Assembly: GCF_009664975.1 (NCBI RefSeq)
Contig: NZ_WJXB01000006.1
Span: forward strand, 175,997 to 239,996
Source of the DNA: Paenibacillus monticola
GTDB lineage: Bacteria; Bacillota; Bacilli; Paenibacillales; Paenibacillaceae
Reading direction: 5' to 3'
Length of the DNA: 64,000 nt
This document shows, in pieces, positions 35,272 through 43,296 of this stretch. The notes below the pieces were generated by a model that did no database searches, was not told the DNA's origin, and saw only the letters and a list, made by a program, of their open reading frames with translations. A program made the position numbers and the translations under genes. Positions within the stretch are counted from its first letter, which is position 1. The number at the start of each line of letters is the position of its first letter.

Positions 35272-36585
35272 TTATTGTAATTTTTGAATTCGGTCCCACT
35301 GGCTGACGATATCCGTAACGCGAACTCCGAAGTTCTCGTCGATAACTACGACTTCCCCTTTGGCAATAAGCTTGTTGTTAACCAAAATGTCCACCGGCTC
35401 ACCAGCCAGCTTGTCCAACTCAATGATCGAGCCTTGGGACATTTCTAAAATATCTTTGATCTGCTTCTGGGTCCTACCTAATTCTACGGTTACTCTCAGT
35501 GGTATGTCCATCAATAAATTTAAATTGTTTTCATCAATATTGCCAAAAGCCCCACCAGTAAGGTTAGCAAATTGCACTGGCTGTACATTTACGTTGCGAT
35601 TCGGTATTGAATTTGGCGGTGGAGCCTGACCATATGGCATACCTTGCGGTGGCATTCCGTATGGCGGCATTCCGGGCATTCCGTAAGCAGGCATACCTGC
35701 CGGAGGATAATAATAGCCACCTTCTGGCATTCCCGGATAAGGGGGCATCCCCTGTGGTGGATACTGTGGAGGCATACCTCCTGTCGGTTGAGAGGGTTCC
35801 TGCTGCGCCGGAGGTGCAGGCGGAGCCGTTTCGGGTGGTGCAGAGTGTGCTGACTTTGAAGTTGCTTCCATAGAGGCGGCGGCTGCCTCTTGTGTCTCGG
35901 CACTAACATCGCCGAGTAACATCGTCACCATATCTTTTGCAAACTTCACTGGCAAAAGCTGCATAATTGTCGAATCAATCAAATCTCCTATTTTGAGACG
36001 AAATGAAATACGAATTAACGTCTCAGCATCAGGTAGGCTACCTACCCCTTCTCCACTCGACATATTGAGTATATCGATTCCAGGAGGGGAGATATTAACG
36101 AACCTGTTAAAAATAGTCGACATCGAGGTTGCGGATGAACCCATCATTTGATTCATCGCTTCCTGAACGGCACTGATATGAATCTCATTAAGCTCTTCGT
36201 CCTTGGGATCTCCCTCACCACCAAGCATTAAATCCGCAATGACTTGAGCATCCCTAATTTTGATAACAAGTGAATTAATGCCCTCAAAACCATCTACGTA
36301 CTGAACGTGTACTGCAACATGTGGTTTTGGGAAAGCTTCTTCGAACTCGTTGCGTGTAATAATAGATACCTGTGGTGTAGTGATATCAACCTTTTTCCCC
36401 AGCAAGGTGGAAAGGGCAGTTGCTGCGCTGCCGAAAGTAATATTACCTATTTCTCCCAAGGCATCCTGTTCGAAAGGTGTTAAAAAGTCGTTCACTGACT
36501 TCTCCACGGGAGCCAACGTGCCTTCTGCGGATTGTCGTAGAAGGGCGTCGATTTCTTCTTGGGATAAATAATCTTTACTCGTCAA
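35272..36585 (-). CDS. fliY: flagellar switch/CheY-P phosphatase FliY (FliN domain)
   Basis: Combines a CheY-P phosphatase with a FliN-type rotor domain; about 437 aa. A short N-terminal motif (LSQEEIDALLRQ) precedes a CheC-like domain with two phosphatase helices (LGEIGNITFGSAATALSTLL; ISAVQEAMNQMMGSSATS). An unusual Pro/Gly/Met/Tyr-rich linker (about 240-330, with repeats such as GMPPYGMPPQGMPYG) leads to a SpoA domain (MDIPLRVTVELGRTQKQIKD ... VVVIDENFGVRVTDIV). TTG 36585 is the likely start, AGGAG 9 nt upstream, overlapping fliM by 11 nt. Confidence 0.95.
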   Translation of the reverse strand: MTSKDYLSQEEIDALLRQSAEGTLAPVEKSVNDFLTPFEQDALGEIGNITFGSAATALSTLLGKKVDITTPQVSIITRNEFEEAFPKPHVAVHVQYVDGFEGINSLVIKIRDAQVIADLMLGGEGDPKDEELNEIHISAVQEAMNQMMGSSATSMSTIFNRFVNISPPGIDILNMSSGEGVGSLPDAETLIRISFRLKIGDLIDSTIMQLLPVKFAKDMVTMLLGDVSAETQEAAAASMEATSKSAHSAPPETAPPAPPAQQEPSQPTGGMPPQYPPQGMPPYPGMPEGGYYYPPAGMPAYGMPGMPPYGMPPQGMPYGQAPPPNSIPNRNVNVQPVQFANLTGGAFGNIDENNLNLLMDIPLRVTVELGRTQKQIKDILEMSQGSIIELDKLAGEPVDILVNNKLIAKGEVVVIDENFGVRVTDIVSQWDRIQKLQ

Positions 36586-37573
36586 ATTCTTCAACTCCTT
36601 CACTAACAATCTCGTCTATTTGCACAGCCACCCGATCTTTAATCATCCCTGGACTCCCAATGAACTTCAACTTGTTCCCTACTTTAATTGAAAGTCCGGA
36701 ATCCACGGTCTTGTTCAGTGAAATTACATCACCAACAGCGAGTCCAAGAAATTCAGCAATTGAAATCTTCGATTCGCCTAGCTCAGCAACAATTGGAAGC
36801 TGGGCTCTATGTACCCTAGCTTTGATAGCCGCCAGTTCATCCTCGTCTCGCACTTTTTTCTCAGTAACAAACCACTGGTGAACGGACAGCCTCGACATTA
36901 TTGGTTCTAGAACAACATGGGGGATACAAAGATTGATCATCCCCGTCGTATCTCCGATTTTGGTACTCAGGGAGATCAACGCAATGGTCTCATTCGGCGA
37001 TACAATCTGCATAAACTGTGGATTGGTTTCCAGTGCCTCCATTCGTGGCTGAATATCCAGAACCGTCTTCCAAGCTTCCTGCAGACTCTCAAAGCACCTG
37101 CTAAAAATACGTTCCATAATTGTTGTTTCAATTTCAGTTAAGTTAGTTATTTTTGTGGGGGCCGTTCCAAAACCTCCTAATAGCCTATCCAGCATGGCGA
37201 AAGCAATATTAGGGTGAACCTCCATTACCATTCGACCTTCTAAAGGTTCGGCTTCAAAAATATTCAAAATCGTCATTTTCGGAATGGAGCGAATAAACTC
37301 ATCATAAGGGAGTTGCTCTACCTGAACGACACTGATCTGCACAAAAGTCCGCAATTGAGCTGAAAAGTAGGTTGTGAGATAGCGGGCAAAATTGTCATGA
37401 ATCCGCGTAAGACTGCGGATATGATCTTTAGAAAAGCGTACAGCCCGTTTGAAGTCATAAGAACGGATCTTTTTCTGTGTTTCTTCTTTTTTTAGCTCAT
37501 CAGCGTCCATCTCACCGGATGATAGCGCAGCAAGCAGAGCATCAATTTCGTTTTGTGAAAGTACATCAACCAA
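36575..37573 (-). CDS. fliM: flagellar motor switch protein FliM
   Basis: C-ring protein that receives CheY-P and sets rotation direction; about 332 aa. The N-terminal CheY-binding peptide is VLSQNEIDALLAAL. The middle domain begins with SYDFKRAVRFSKDHIRSLTR and NFARYLTTYFSAQLRTFV. The C-terminal SpoA domain includes LGESKISIAEFLGLAVGDVI. TTG 37573 gives good spacing from a run of seven G; ATG 37582 is only 3 nt from it and is the alternative. It overlaps fliY by 11 nt. Confidence 0.96.
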   Translation of the reverse strand: MVDVLSQNEIDALLAALSSGEMDADELKKEETQKKIRSYDFKRAVRFSKDHIRSLTRIHDNFARYLTTYFSAQLRTFVQISVVQVEQLPYDEFIRSIPKMTILNIFEAEPLEGRMVMEVHPNIAFAMLDRLLGGFGTAPTKITNLTEIETTIMERIFSRCFESLQEAWKTVLDIQPRMEALETNPQFMQIVSPNETIALISLSTKIGDTTGMINLCIPHVVLEPIMSRLSVHQWFVTEKKVRDEDELAAIKARVHRAQLPIVAELGESKISIAEFLGLAVGDVISLNKTVDSGLSIKVGNKLKFIGSPGMIKDRVAVQIDEIVSEGVEEFDE

Positions 37574-37612
37574 TTCATTCACCCCCCCATCAGAGAATAA
37601 TCACGACTGCAG

Positions 37613-38080
37613 CTACAACGTAGTCAAAATGAAGCTAGTCACTTCTATTTGAGTCAGCTTGCCTTCAGTCAAAGTCTTATTAATTAGATTAACAAGCTTG
37701 CTACTAATTTGATCTTTGCCATTTGCCCCATTAAGCTCGGTCGGTTTAGTGTCAGCTAGCGTCTTAATAATAAGCGGCTTGATCTTAATATCTTTAATTT
37801 TATCGAATTCCGTTTTGGCGGTTTCAGTATCCAATTGAAATGCGAAGTTTATCATAACGATATAATCGGGGTCAGCAAGATTAGTTTTGATATCAATGAT
37901 TTCTGACGTTAATTTAACGATTTCGTCGGCGCTTAATTTCTTGGCTTCCACCTTCTCAACTGCTGCAGTTACAGGATCTGCATTATTCGGGAAGATTTTA
38001 TCCATTAACAAAAATGCGGCTACTGCGATAAGTGTAATCGCCAATAAAATTGTGATGAGCCACGGCAGCATCTTTTTCAT
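37613..38080 (-). CDS. fliL: flagellar basal body-associated protein FliL
   Basis: 155 aa. Single-pass membrane protein around the stator: membrane segment about 4-28 (MLPWLITILLAITLIAVAAFLLM), then a periplasmic-side domain with YIVMINFAFQLDTETAK (about 84-100) and SSKLVNLINKTLTEGKLTQI near the C-terminus. It overlaps swrD by 4 nt (ATGA), as in B. subtilis. Membrane topology and position make the assignment firm. Confidence 0.93.
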   Translation of the reverse strand: MKKMLPWLITILLAITLIAVAAFLLMDKIFPNNADPVTAAVEKVEAKKLSADEIVKLTSEIIDIKTNLADPDYIVMINFAFQLDTETAKTEFDKIKDIKIKPLIIKTLADTKPTELNGANGKDQISSKLVNLINKTLTEGKLTQIEVTSFILTTL

Positions 38081-38301
38081 GAAAGCTCCTCCATTGATTG
38101 GACTTTGATGGTGGCAGCATATGTGCCTATGTCCCTGTTATAATCCCGGATCTTCGTAATGACTTCATCGGCTTTTTCAAGAACGATCAATCGTTTCCCC
38201 GTGACGAGTGTAATATATGTATCGGGGCTTTCTTCAACCATTTCTACCAACAGAGCGTTAAGCCACATCGGTGTACCATTTAATCTTGTTACCGAAATCA
38301 T
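38077..38301 (-). CDS. swrD: SwrD/FlbD family protein
   Basis: 74-aa protein of the FlbD family found between flgE and fliL in Bacillota; in B. subtilis SwrD supports motor power and swarming. Family pattern: MISVTRLNGTPMWLNALLVE, then SPDTYITLVTGKRLIVLEKA, then a short helical tail. The 4-nt overlap with fliL indicates coupling. A terminator-like hairpin just upstream (38316-38343) might reduce its expression relative to flgE. Confidence 0.92.
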   Translation of the reverse strand: MISVTRLNGTPMWLNALLVEMVEESPDTYITLVTGKRLIVLEKADEVITKIRDYNRDIGTYAATIKVQSMEELS

Positions 38302-38315
38302 AGCAGGCCTCCTAA

Positions 38316-38343
38316 CAAAAATAGGGGAAGGAGACCCTCCCCC
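38316..38343 (-). terminator. terminator-like hairpin inside the fla/che operon (flgE-swrD gap)
   Basis: Minus strand: GGGGGAGG (38343-38336) pairs with CCTTCCCC (38331-38324; one G-U pair) across a 4-nt loop, followed by TATTTTTG. This is the standard layout of an intrinsic terminator, in the 110-nt gap after flgE. Downstream genes include fliM, cheA and sigD, so it must be leaky or antiterminated if there is no internal promoter. Confidence 0.75.
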
Positions 38344-38411
38344 GTGACTTCACCAAAAGCTTTTGCCAAAATCGAAATGTATTTAATAAACCCTCGCTAA
38401 TGCTCTTTATA

Positions 38412-39230
38412 TTAACGTTTCAGGTTAACAATTTCTTGCAGCACTTCATCAGACGTTGTAATTATACGTGAGTTTGCTTGGAAACCACGTTGAGATACAA
38501 TCATTTCTGTAAACTCATTCGTAAGATCTACATTGGACATTTCCAGTTGCCCAGCAACAATTGCTCCAGTACCTGTTTCTGTGTTGTTCGCTGTCGTTGG
38601 AACCAGTTCACCATCAGTATTAGCATTCAAAGTCATACGATAGAGATTGCCGCCAATTTTCTCCAGACCCTCGGGGTTTGTTATCTTGGCCACTCCAATT
38701 TTGACACCTTGTTCTGTAGTGCCATCAGCCATTGTTTGGACAAGCGTACCATCATTGGAGATAGTAAAAGCTGTTACTTCTTCTCCTAACTGGATGGGTG
38801 TACTGTCCGAGTCCAGTACGTGCATTCCATCAGCGGTTAAAAGGTTGCGGCTTGCATCCATATGGAAGTCACCTGCACGGGTGAGAAAAGGTACCTCTTG
38901 ATCTTCTGAGAGCTTCACCAAAAAAAATCCATCTCCGTCAATCCGCAAGTCAGTCGGATTATTGGTTGTCATTGCACTGCCAGCTAGATGCAAAGTATCT
39001 ATAGATCCTATACTTACGCCCAACCCAATCTGCTTGGCGTTCACACCACCCTGTGCGCCATCTGAGGGAGCTGTAACCCCAGATACTGTCTGACTCATAA
39101 TATCTTTAAACATTACACGTCCTGATTTGAAGCCAATCGTATTAACATTAGCAATATTGTTACCGATAACATCCAACTTTGTTTGGAAACCGCGCATTCC
39201 TGAAACTCCTGAATACATAGATCTTAACAT
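38412..39230 (-). CDS. flgE: flagellar hook protein FlgE (short form; often annotated FlgG)
   Basis: 272-aa protein of the rod/hook family in the position of the B. subtilis hook gene flgE (264 aa, earlier named flgG). The N-terminus has MLRSMYSGVSGMRGFQTKLD and VIGNNIANVNTIGFKSGRV (about 21-39), shared by axial proteins; the C-terminus LEMSNVDLTNEFTEMIVSQR and GFQANSRIITTSDEVLQEIV form the polymerising coiled coil. The context (flgD and fliK just upstream) supports hook rather than distal rod, but the two cannot be separated by motif alone. Confidence 0.9.
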   Translation of the reverse strand: MLRSMYSGVSGMRGFQTKLDVIGNNIANVNTIGFKSGRVMFKDIMSQTVSGVTAPSDGAQGGVNAKQIGLGVSIGSIDTLHLAGSAMTTNNPTDLRIDGDGFFLVKLSEDQEVPFLTRAGDFHMDASRNLLTADGMHVLDSDSTPIQLGEEVTAFTISNDGTLVQTMADGTTEQGVKIGVAKITNPEGLEKIGGNLYRMTLNANTDGELVPTTANNTETGTGAIVAGQLEMSNVDLTNEFTEMIVSQRGFQANSRIITTSDEVLQEIVNLKR

Positions 39231-39302
39231 GTTTGTTGTCCTCCCAGATTATGAAGTCTTATGACTCCTAAAGTGAATTATTTGGATTTGTATAAGTGAT
39301 TC

Positions 39303-39345
39303 AGAGCTGGGACCGCGTCAATCGGTCGGCGGTCACCCCGGCTCT
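39303..39345 (-). other. GC-rich structured element between flgE and the TIGR02530-type gene
   Basis: Minus strand AGAGCCGGG...GACCGC pairs with GCGGTC...CCCAGCTCT (one C-A mismatch and a 2-nt bulge), a stem of about 15 bp, with no U-tract behind it. A 10-bp palindrome ACCGGCCGGT lies just upstream (39354-39363). The whole 133-nt gap holds no ORF. Possible RNA-processing, stability or repetitive palindromic element. Confidence 0.65.
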
Positions 39346-39363
39346 CCGTTAGGACCGGCCGGT

Positions 39364-39747
39364 TTACGATATGATTACTGCACTATCAATTTGTGTAAAA
39401 ACATTGTCTTTCATCGAGCTGCCATCCATAGCTGTAACTACCGTACGGTTCTGTACACTAACGATTAGAGCCATGTCTTTCATCAATATTAGTGATTCTT
39501 TACTGCCCTTGGCTGCAGCCTTGTCCACAGCGGACGAAATCTGTTCCAACTCGCCACTTCCGAGCTCTATCCCTCTTTGCTCCAGACGTTTCGCGGCATG
39601 ATTGCTGAATTTCAGCATTTTTTGCTGCAAAACAGTTTCAAATGAAGCTTCCGGAGTCACAACATTCTTAGTTGCTGATGGACGCTGTAGAACTGATGAA
39701 TGAACATTTACAGGATACATTTGACCTATAGTCAGCCGGTCGCTCAT
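39364..39747 (-). CDS. flagellar operon protein (TIGR02530-like)
   Basis: 127 aa. The core FETVLQQKMLKFSNHAAKRL, then EQRGIELGSGELEQISSAVD, KAAAKGSKESLILM and VSVQNRTVVTAMDGSSMKDN matches the small family found between flgD and flgE in many Bacillota and Clostridia. The function is not established; position suggests hook assembly. The gene ends at a 133-nt gap with a strong hairpin and starts 2 nt after the flgD stop. No signal peptide or membrane segment. Confidence 0.88.
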   Translation of the reverse strand: MSDRLTIGQMYPVNVHSSVLQRPSATKNVVTPEASFETVLQQKMLKFSNHAAKRLEQRGIELGSGELEQISSAVDKAAAKGSKESLILMKDMALIVSVQNRTVVTAMDGSSMKDNVFTQIDSAVIIS

Positions 39748-39749
39748 AG

Positions 39750-40244
39750 TTACGCCCCGCTCTCCCCACTGTCTCCTGAAGTATTAGTATTACTGTCTGT
39801 AATAGTATCTACTTCCGCTGCAGCATTCTGAATTTGAGTAATATCGGTTAAAGCAATTCTCTCACTACCTACAACCGCATATTGAACACCGCTACTTACA
39901 ACGATAGATTCAACATTACCCGTCTTCGGCAATTTTGTTTCTGCATCATTCCAGGTGACAGCCTTACCAATAAGTCCCGATACTGAGCCAAGTGATTGGT
40001 TTAATGCAGTTAACTGGGTTGAAATATTCATTAATTGCTCTACGGATGAAAACTGGGCCATCTGAGCGATAAACTCTTTGTCTTCCATCGGTTGCATCGG
40101 GTCCTGATTCTGTAGCTGAGTAATAAGAATTTTCAAGAATTGATCCTTGCCTAAAGTAGAGTTTCCAGTAGTTTTGCTTGCTGCAGCTGCATTAGCAGCC
40201 GAGTAGTTCCATTGGTCACTGGTAGATACAGGGTTAGTTGTCAT
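39750..40244 (-). CDS. flgD: flagellar hook capping/assembly protein FlgD
   Basis: Scaffold at the hook tip needed for hook polymerisation; 164 aa. The family signature is LGKDQFLKILITQLQNQDPM and QPMEDKEFIAQMAQFSSVEQ (about 32-71), then LMNISTQL. The C-terminal part has SGLIGKAVTWNDAET, a short beta-rich domain, and ends in a Thr/Ser/Gly-rich tail. It follows fliK and precedes the TIGR02530-like gene by 2 nt. Confidence 0.95.
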   Translation of the reverse strand: MTTNPVSTSDQWNYSAANAAAASKTTGNSTLGKDQFLKILITQLQNQDPMQPMEDKEFIAQMAQFSSVEQLMNISTQLTALNQSLGSVSGLIGKAVTWNDAETKLPKTGNVESIVVSSGVQYAVVGSERIALTDITQIQNAAAEVDTITDSNTNTSGDSGESGA

Positions 40245-40277
40245 GTTGATTCACCTCACTTTCATGAAATACAAGAT

Positions 40278-41876
40278 TTAAGCTTTAGCAGAAAAAGTTC
40301 CACCTTGATTCCGTTCTGATTGCACTGCGTTTGCGGTCCATTCTTTCCATTCACTATTCAGCTCAGCGGCATGGATTGCATCTTCGGAATCTCCGCGGCT
40401 TTTTTTGGAACGACTGTCTGACTGCTGTCCTCCAGAACCAGGCTGGCGTCCGTCTTGACCGAATTGGGACTGCAATGGTGTATTGTTCTGTGTCACTTCC
40501 AATTTCTCAACCTGCAAACCCTGGGACTGCAATGCTGTCCGCAGCTGAGTCATTTGCTGATCCAACATATCTTTAGTTGTTGAATTTTGCGTTAAGAACT
40601 GAGCGACCAGATTGCCGTTCTGCATAGTAATCTTAACATCCACTTGTCCAAGATTCTCCGGGAAGAGTGAGATCGTAGCTTCAGCAATTCCACCCTTGTT
40701 GACAATTTCCAATTTACCAGTAATAAGTCCGGTCATTTCCTGCACAAACCTATGAATCGGTACCGGAGGCACCTCCGATTTCAGTGGAGCTGTAATTCCA
40801 CCACGCAAGGATAATTGACCCGCAGTAACAACTTCTGGGTCTTCGGAAACCACCATTGCCTCTGGCAAGGTATCCTTAATTGTATCAGTCTTCTTGACAT
40901 CTCCAGCAGCTACAATCACTTTAAGCAAAGGTATGTTTGAAATCTCGGTAGCAGCTGAAGCAGTTGCCGAGGAAGAAGCTGCAGCAGTTGCGCTTGTCTC
41001 TTTCTTAAGCCCTAAGATATCTTCCAAACGGTTAACCAAAGTGGGAAGAGCTTTTACTGTGTTGTCTTTAGAATCCACTTTGTTCTCTGCTCCGGTTGGC
41101 TGTTCAAAAGTTGCGCCAGAATTCACCACTACATTCGTAGCTGCTGTTTTGGTGCTTACTTTGTTCTCAGTTACAGCCGGCTGTTCTACGGTTACGCCAG
41201 AATTCACTACAATACTGGAAGCTGTTGCTTTATTTTTGTTGTCTGTAGAAGGTACCTGCTCCAACAGTGCCGTAAAATTATTCAATAAATTAATTCCTTT
41301 AGTTGCCGTTTCTGTATCCCCACTGACAACTGCTTGCTGAACCAAGGTAACCAGACTGTTGAGATCATCCTGAACGGCAAACCGGATAGTAGCAGGACTC
41401 TGTGCTAATGGCGACAAACTACCAACTGTCTCAATAGCGGCTTCAGTTGGGACTTCACTTCCGACTTCTGCTCCAGTTGTCGTCACTGCCTTTGGAGTAC
41501 TACTTCCTGATAATAATGCAGATACCTGAAGAAGCCAGCTTTGTAAGGCAACAAGTAAGGCTGGGTCTGCACTGATACTATCATCCAGCTTATCGATATC
41601 TTCTTTCAGACTAGCTACGAGATCAGTACTCTTAGGAACCGAATCCCCACTTTCTTTTCCAGTCGGCTGTACCGCATTTAGTAAACCTTGGAGCAAAGAA
41701 GCAAGATTTCCAAGTACCGGAGTGGCAGGTTTCTGCGCCGTATTCTCACCCATAGTTTGGACAAGAGCTTGTGCAAAGGGCAGTACCACCGCAGAACCGC
41801 TAGAAGCAGAAGTGGAAGTTGTCCCGTTTGCAATTGAGGCGTTACCACTAGAATTTGATTGAACAACTATACTCAT
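40278..41876 (-). CDS. fliK: hook-length control protein FliK
   Basis: 532 aa. Molecular ruler that stops hook growth. The long N-terminal region (about 1-360) is low-complexity, rich in Ala, Ser, Thr and Val, with an imperfect internal duplication (VVNSGVTVEQP...ENKV and VVNSGATFEQP...ENKV, about 225-270). The conserved C-terminal domain (about 375-480) shows the FliK pattern: ISLFPENLGQVDVKITMQNG, NLVAQFLTQNSTTKDMLDQQ, LRTALQSQGLQVEKLEV. The tail is charged. It lies between ylxF and flgD. Confidence 0.93.
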   Translation of the reverse strand: MSIVVQSNSSGNASIANGTTSTSASSGSAVVLPFAQALVQTMGENTAQKPATPVLGNLASLLQGLLNAVQPTGKESGDSVPKSTDLVASLKEDIDKLDDSISADPALLVALQSWLLQVSALLSGSSTPKAVTTTGAEVGSEVPTEAAIETVGSLSPLAQSPATIRFAVQDDLNSLVTLVQQAVVSGDTETATKGINLLNNFTALLEQVPSTDNKNKATASSIVVNSGVTVEQPAVTENKVSTKTAATNVVVNSGATFEQPTGAENKVDSKDNTVKALPTLVNRLEDILGLKKETSATAAASSSATASAATEISNIPLLKVIVAAGDVKKTDTIKDTLPEAMVVSEDPEVVTAGQLSLRGGITAPLKSEVPPVPIHRFVQEMTGLITGKLEIVNKGGIAEATISLFPENLGQVDVKITMQNGNLVAQFLTQNSTTKDMLDQQMTQLRTALQSQGLQVEKLEVTQNNTPLQSQFGQDGRQPGSGGQQSDSRSKKSRGDSEDAIHAAELNSEWKEWTANAVQSERNQGGTFSAKA

Positions 41877-41899
41877 ATATTTTCACCTCCCTTCAAATG

Positions 41900-42826
41900 T
41901 TACTTACCACCCATTAGCCGATTAACGACCTTGGCTGTCTGTTCACTATCGTTCTTGGTCATTTCCCCTAATATAGAGGAGCGTACGCTGTCGCTTACTG
42001 AATTAAGTATAGTAAGCACTTTATCTGGGCTTATCGTGTACATCGATCCAAGAAGTACAGCCGCATTGGCCGCTGGCATCGTAGTGAAGGTCTGTACAAG
42101 CTTTGCTTTGTCCAGATTAGCACTGGTTCCAGTTGTAGCCGTCGTGGGGGTATCCTTTTTCAATCGTGATTGAAGGGCTGCAATTGCCATATCGGTAGAA
42201 GTTGTCGTTTCTTTTAGCTTTATTGAAACTTCTGCTGCTTTTTTGGGATCCATCTTTTCCAGAATAGCGGTCTTACTTGAATTACTCATTACACTAAAGA
42301 TTTGTACCATTTCTTCATTAGTCAGGTTTGCCATAATCAGTGCCGCATTTGCAGCCTTCATTCCTGCGTAAAGCTGTGCAAGATCTGTTACGTTCTTCTG
42401 ATACGGATCATCTACAGCCTGCGTTGTTACCGCTACTGCCGCTGCCTCCGTTTTCATTTTCTCAACTTGAGCTTGCAACGATTTCACTTGTGTATCCTGA
42501 GCCGTCTTCTCTTCCTGAGCCTTTTTCAAAGTCGTTTCCTGCTTAGCAAGTTCAGCCTTTAACTGCTTGATCGTCGTGTCCGAGCTCGCTGCCTGCTCCA
42601 CAGTTTGTTTCTCTGTATCTACTGCAACTGGATCAGGGACCCAATTTTGAACAATAGGGATCTTATTTGCAATTTCGAGCACATTTTTGCGAATGTCCAT
42701 GTTAAAAAGCGTTAACAGTACACCAAGTAGGACAAGTGTGAATATAATGGGAATCATTAAAAATAAAAACCGTTCAAACTTCCCCGCTGACCCTTCATTT
42801 TCAAGCTCTATATCTTTCTTAGCCAC
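41900..42826 (-). CDS. ylxF: YlxF: MgtE-N-domain membrane protein of the flagellar operon
   Basis: 308 aa. N-terminal membrane segment (about 20-44, FLFLMIPIIFTLVLLGVLLT), a coiled coil (about 85-135), and two helical repeats resembling the MgtE intracellular N domain (LYAGMKAANAALIMANLTNE ... VFSVMSNSSKTAILEKMDPK; FTTMPAANAAVLLGSMYTIS ... SSILGEMTKND). The same type of protein (YlxF; related MotE in other phyla) lies between fliJ and fliK elsewhere. A role near the export apparatus or motor is inferred; no magnesium transport channel is present. Confidence 0.88.
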   Translation of the reverse strand: MAKKDIELENEGSAGKFERFLFLMIPIIFTLVLLGVLLTLFNMDIRKNVLEIANKIPIVQNWVPDPVAVDTEKQTVEQAASSDTTIKQLKAELAKQETTLKKAQEEKTAQDTQVKSLQAQVEKMKTEAAAVAVTTQAVDDPYQKNVTDLAQLYAGMKAANAALIMANLTNEEMVQIFSVMSNSSKTAILEKMDPKKAAEVSIKLKETTTSTDMAIAALQSRLKKDTPTTATTGTSANLDKAKLVQTFTTMPAANAAVLLGSMYTISPDKVLTILNSVSDSVRSSILGEMTKNDSEQTAKVVNRLMGGK

Positions 42827-42843
42827 TTGAGGAAACCTCCCAG

Positions 42844-43287
42844 TTAGAGGGATTTCATCGCGAACCGGACGGTAGCCATCTCATCCATTTCGTTTTGTTC
42901 CCGTAAATTCATACTCTGCTGAAACAAGGTTTGAGCTTTATCTTTTGCCTTCAACCATACTTTTTCATCCAGCACCTTCGTACTGAGCGTTTCCTGCTTG
43001 TTCTGGACTTCCTGATGCGCATGGCTAATGTCTTTATTTTTACGGGCAATGCATGTATCGAGATAATTAACATATTCCTGCATTTCCATAATCTTTGCGA
43101 TTGGCGTCTTTTGTTCAGCAGCACTTTGTAGAGAGATTATGATAGCATTGCGTTGCACCGTTAACTCTTCAAGACTTTTTTCCTGAGCCTGTAGTTCAAC
43201 TAACGCGCTTGAAAGAATCCACTCTGCCTGAGTCTTCTCATTGCCCTTCAAATCCACTACTTTTTGAAAAGTATAATGAAATCTCAT
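42844..43287 (-). CDS. fliJ: flagellar export chaperone FliJ
   Basis: 147 aa, almost entirely helical coiled coil. FliJ links the FliI ATPase to the export gate. Family features: MRFHYTFQKVVDLKGNEKTQ at the start, two long antiparallel helices, and an ELAE-like end with LREQNEMDEMATVRFAMKS. It sits between fliI (9-nt gap) and ylxF. Low sequence complexity limits independent support, but size, composition and position make it firm. Confidence 0.92.
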   Translation of the reverse strand: MRFHYTFQKVVDLKGNEKTQAEWILSSALVELQAQEKSLEELTVQRNAIIISLQSAAEQKTPIAKIMEMQEYVNYLDTCIARKNKDISHAHQEVQNKQETLSTKVLDEKVWLKAKDKAQTLFQQSMNLREQNEMDEMATVRFAMKSL

Positions 43288-43296
43288 AATACCGGA

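Noticed and set aside
39231..39363. Cyclic-di-GMP riboswitch in the flagellar gap
   Set aside because: The conserved GEMM core elements are not present; the stem is better described as an unassigned structured element.
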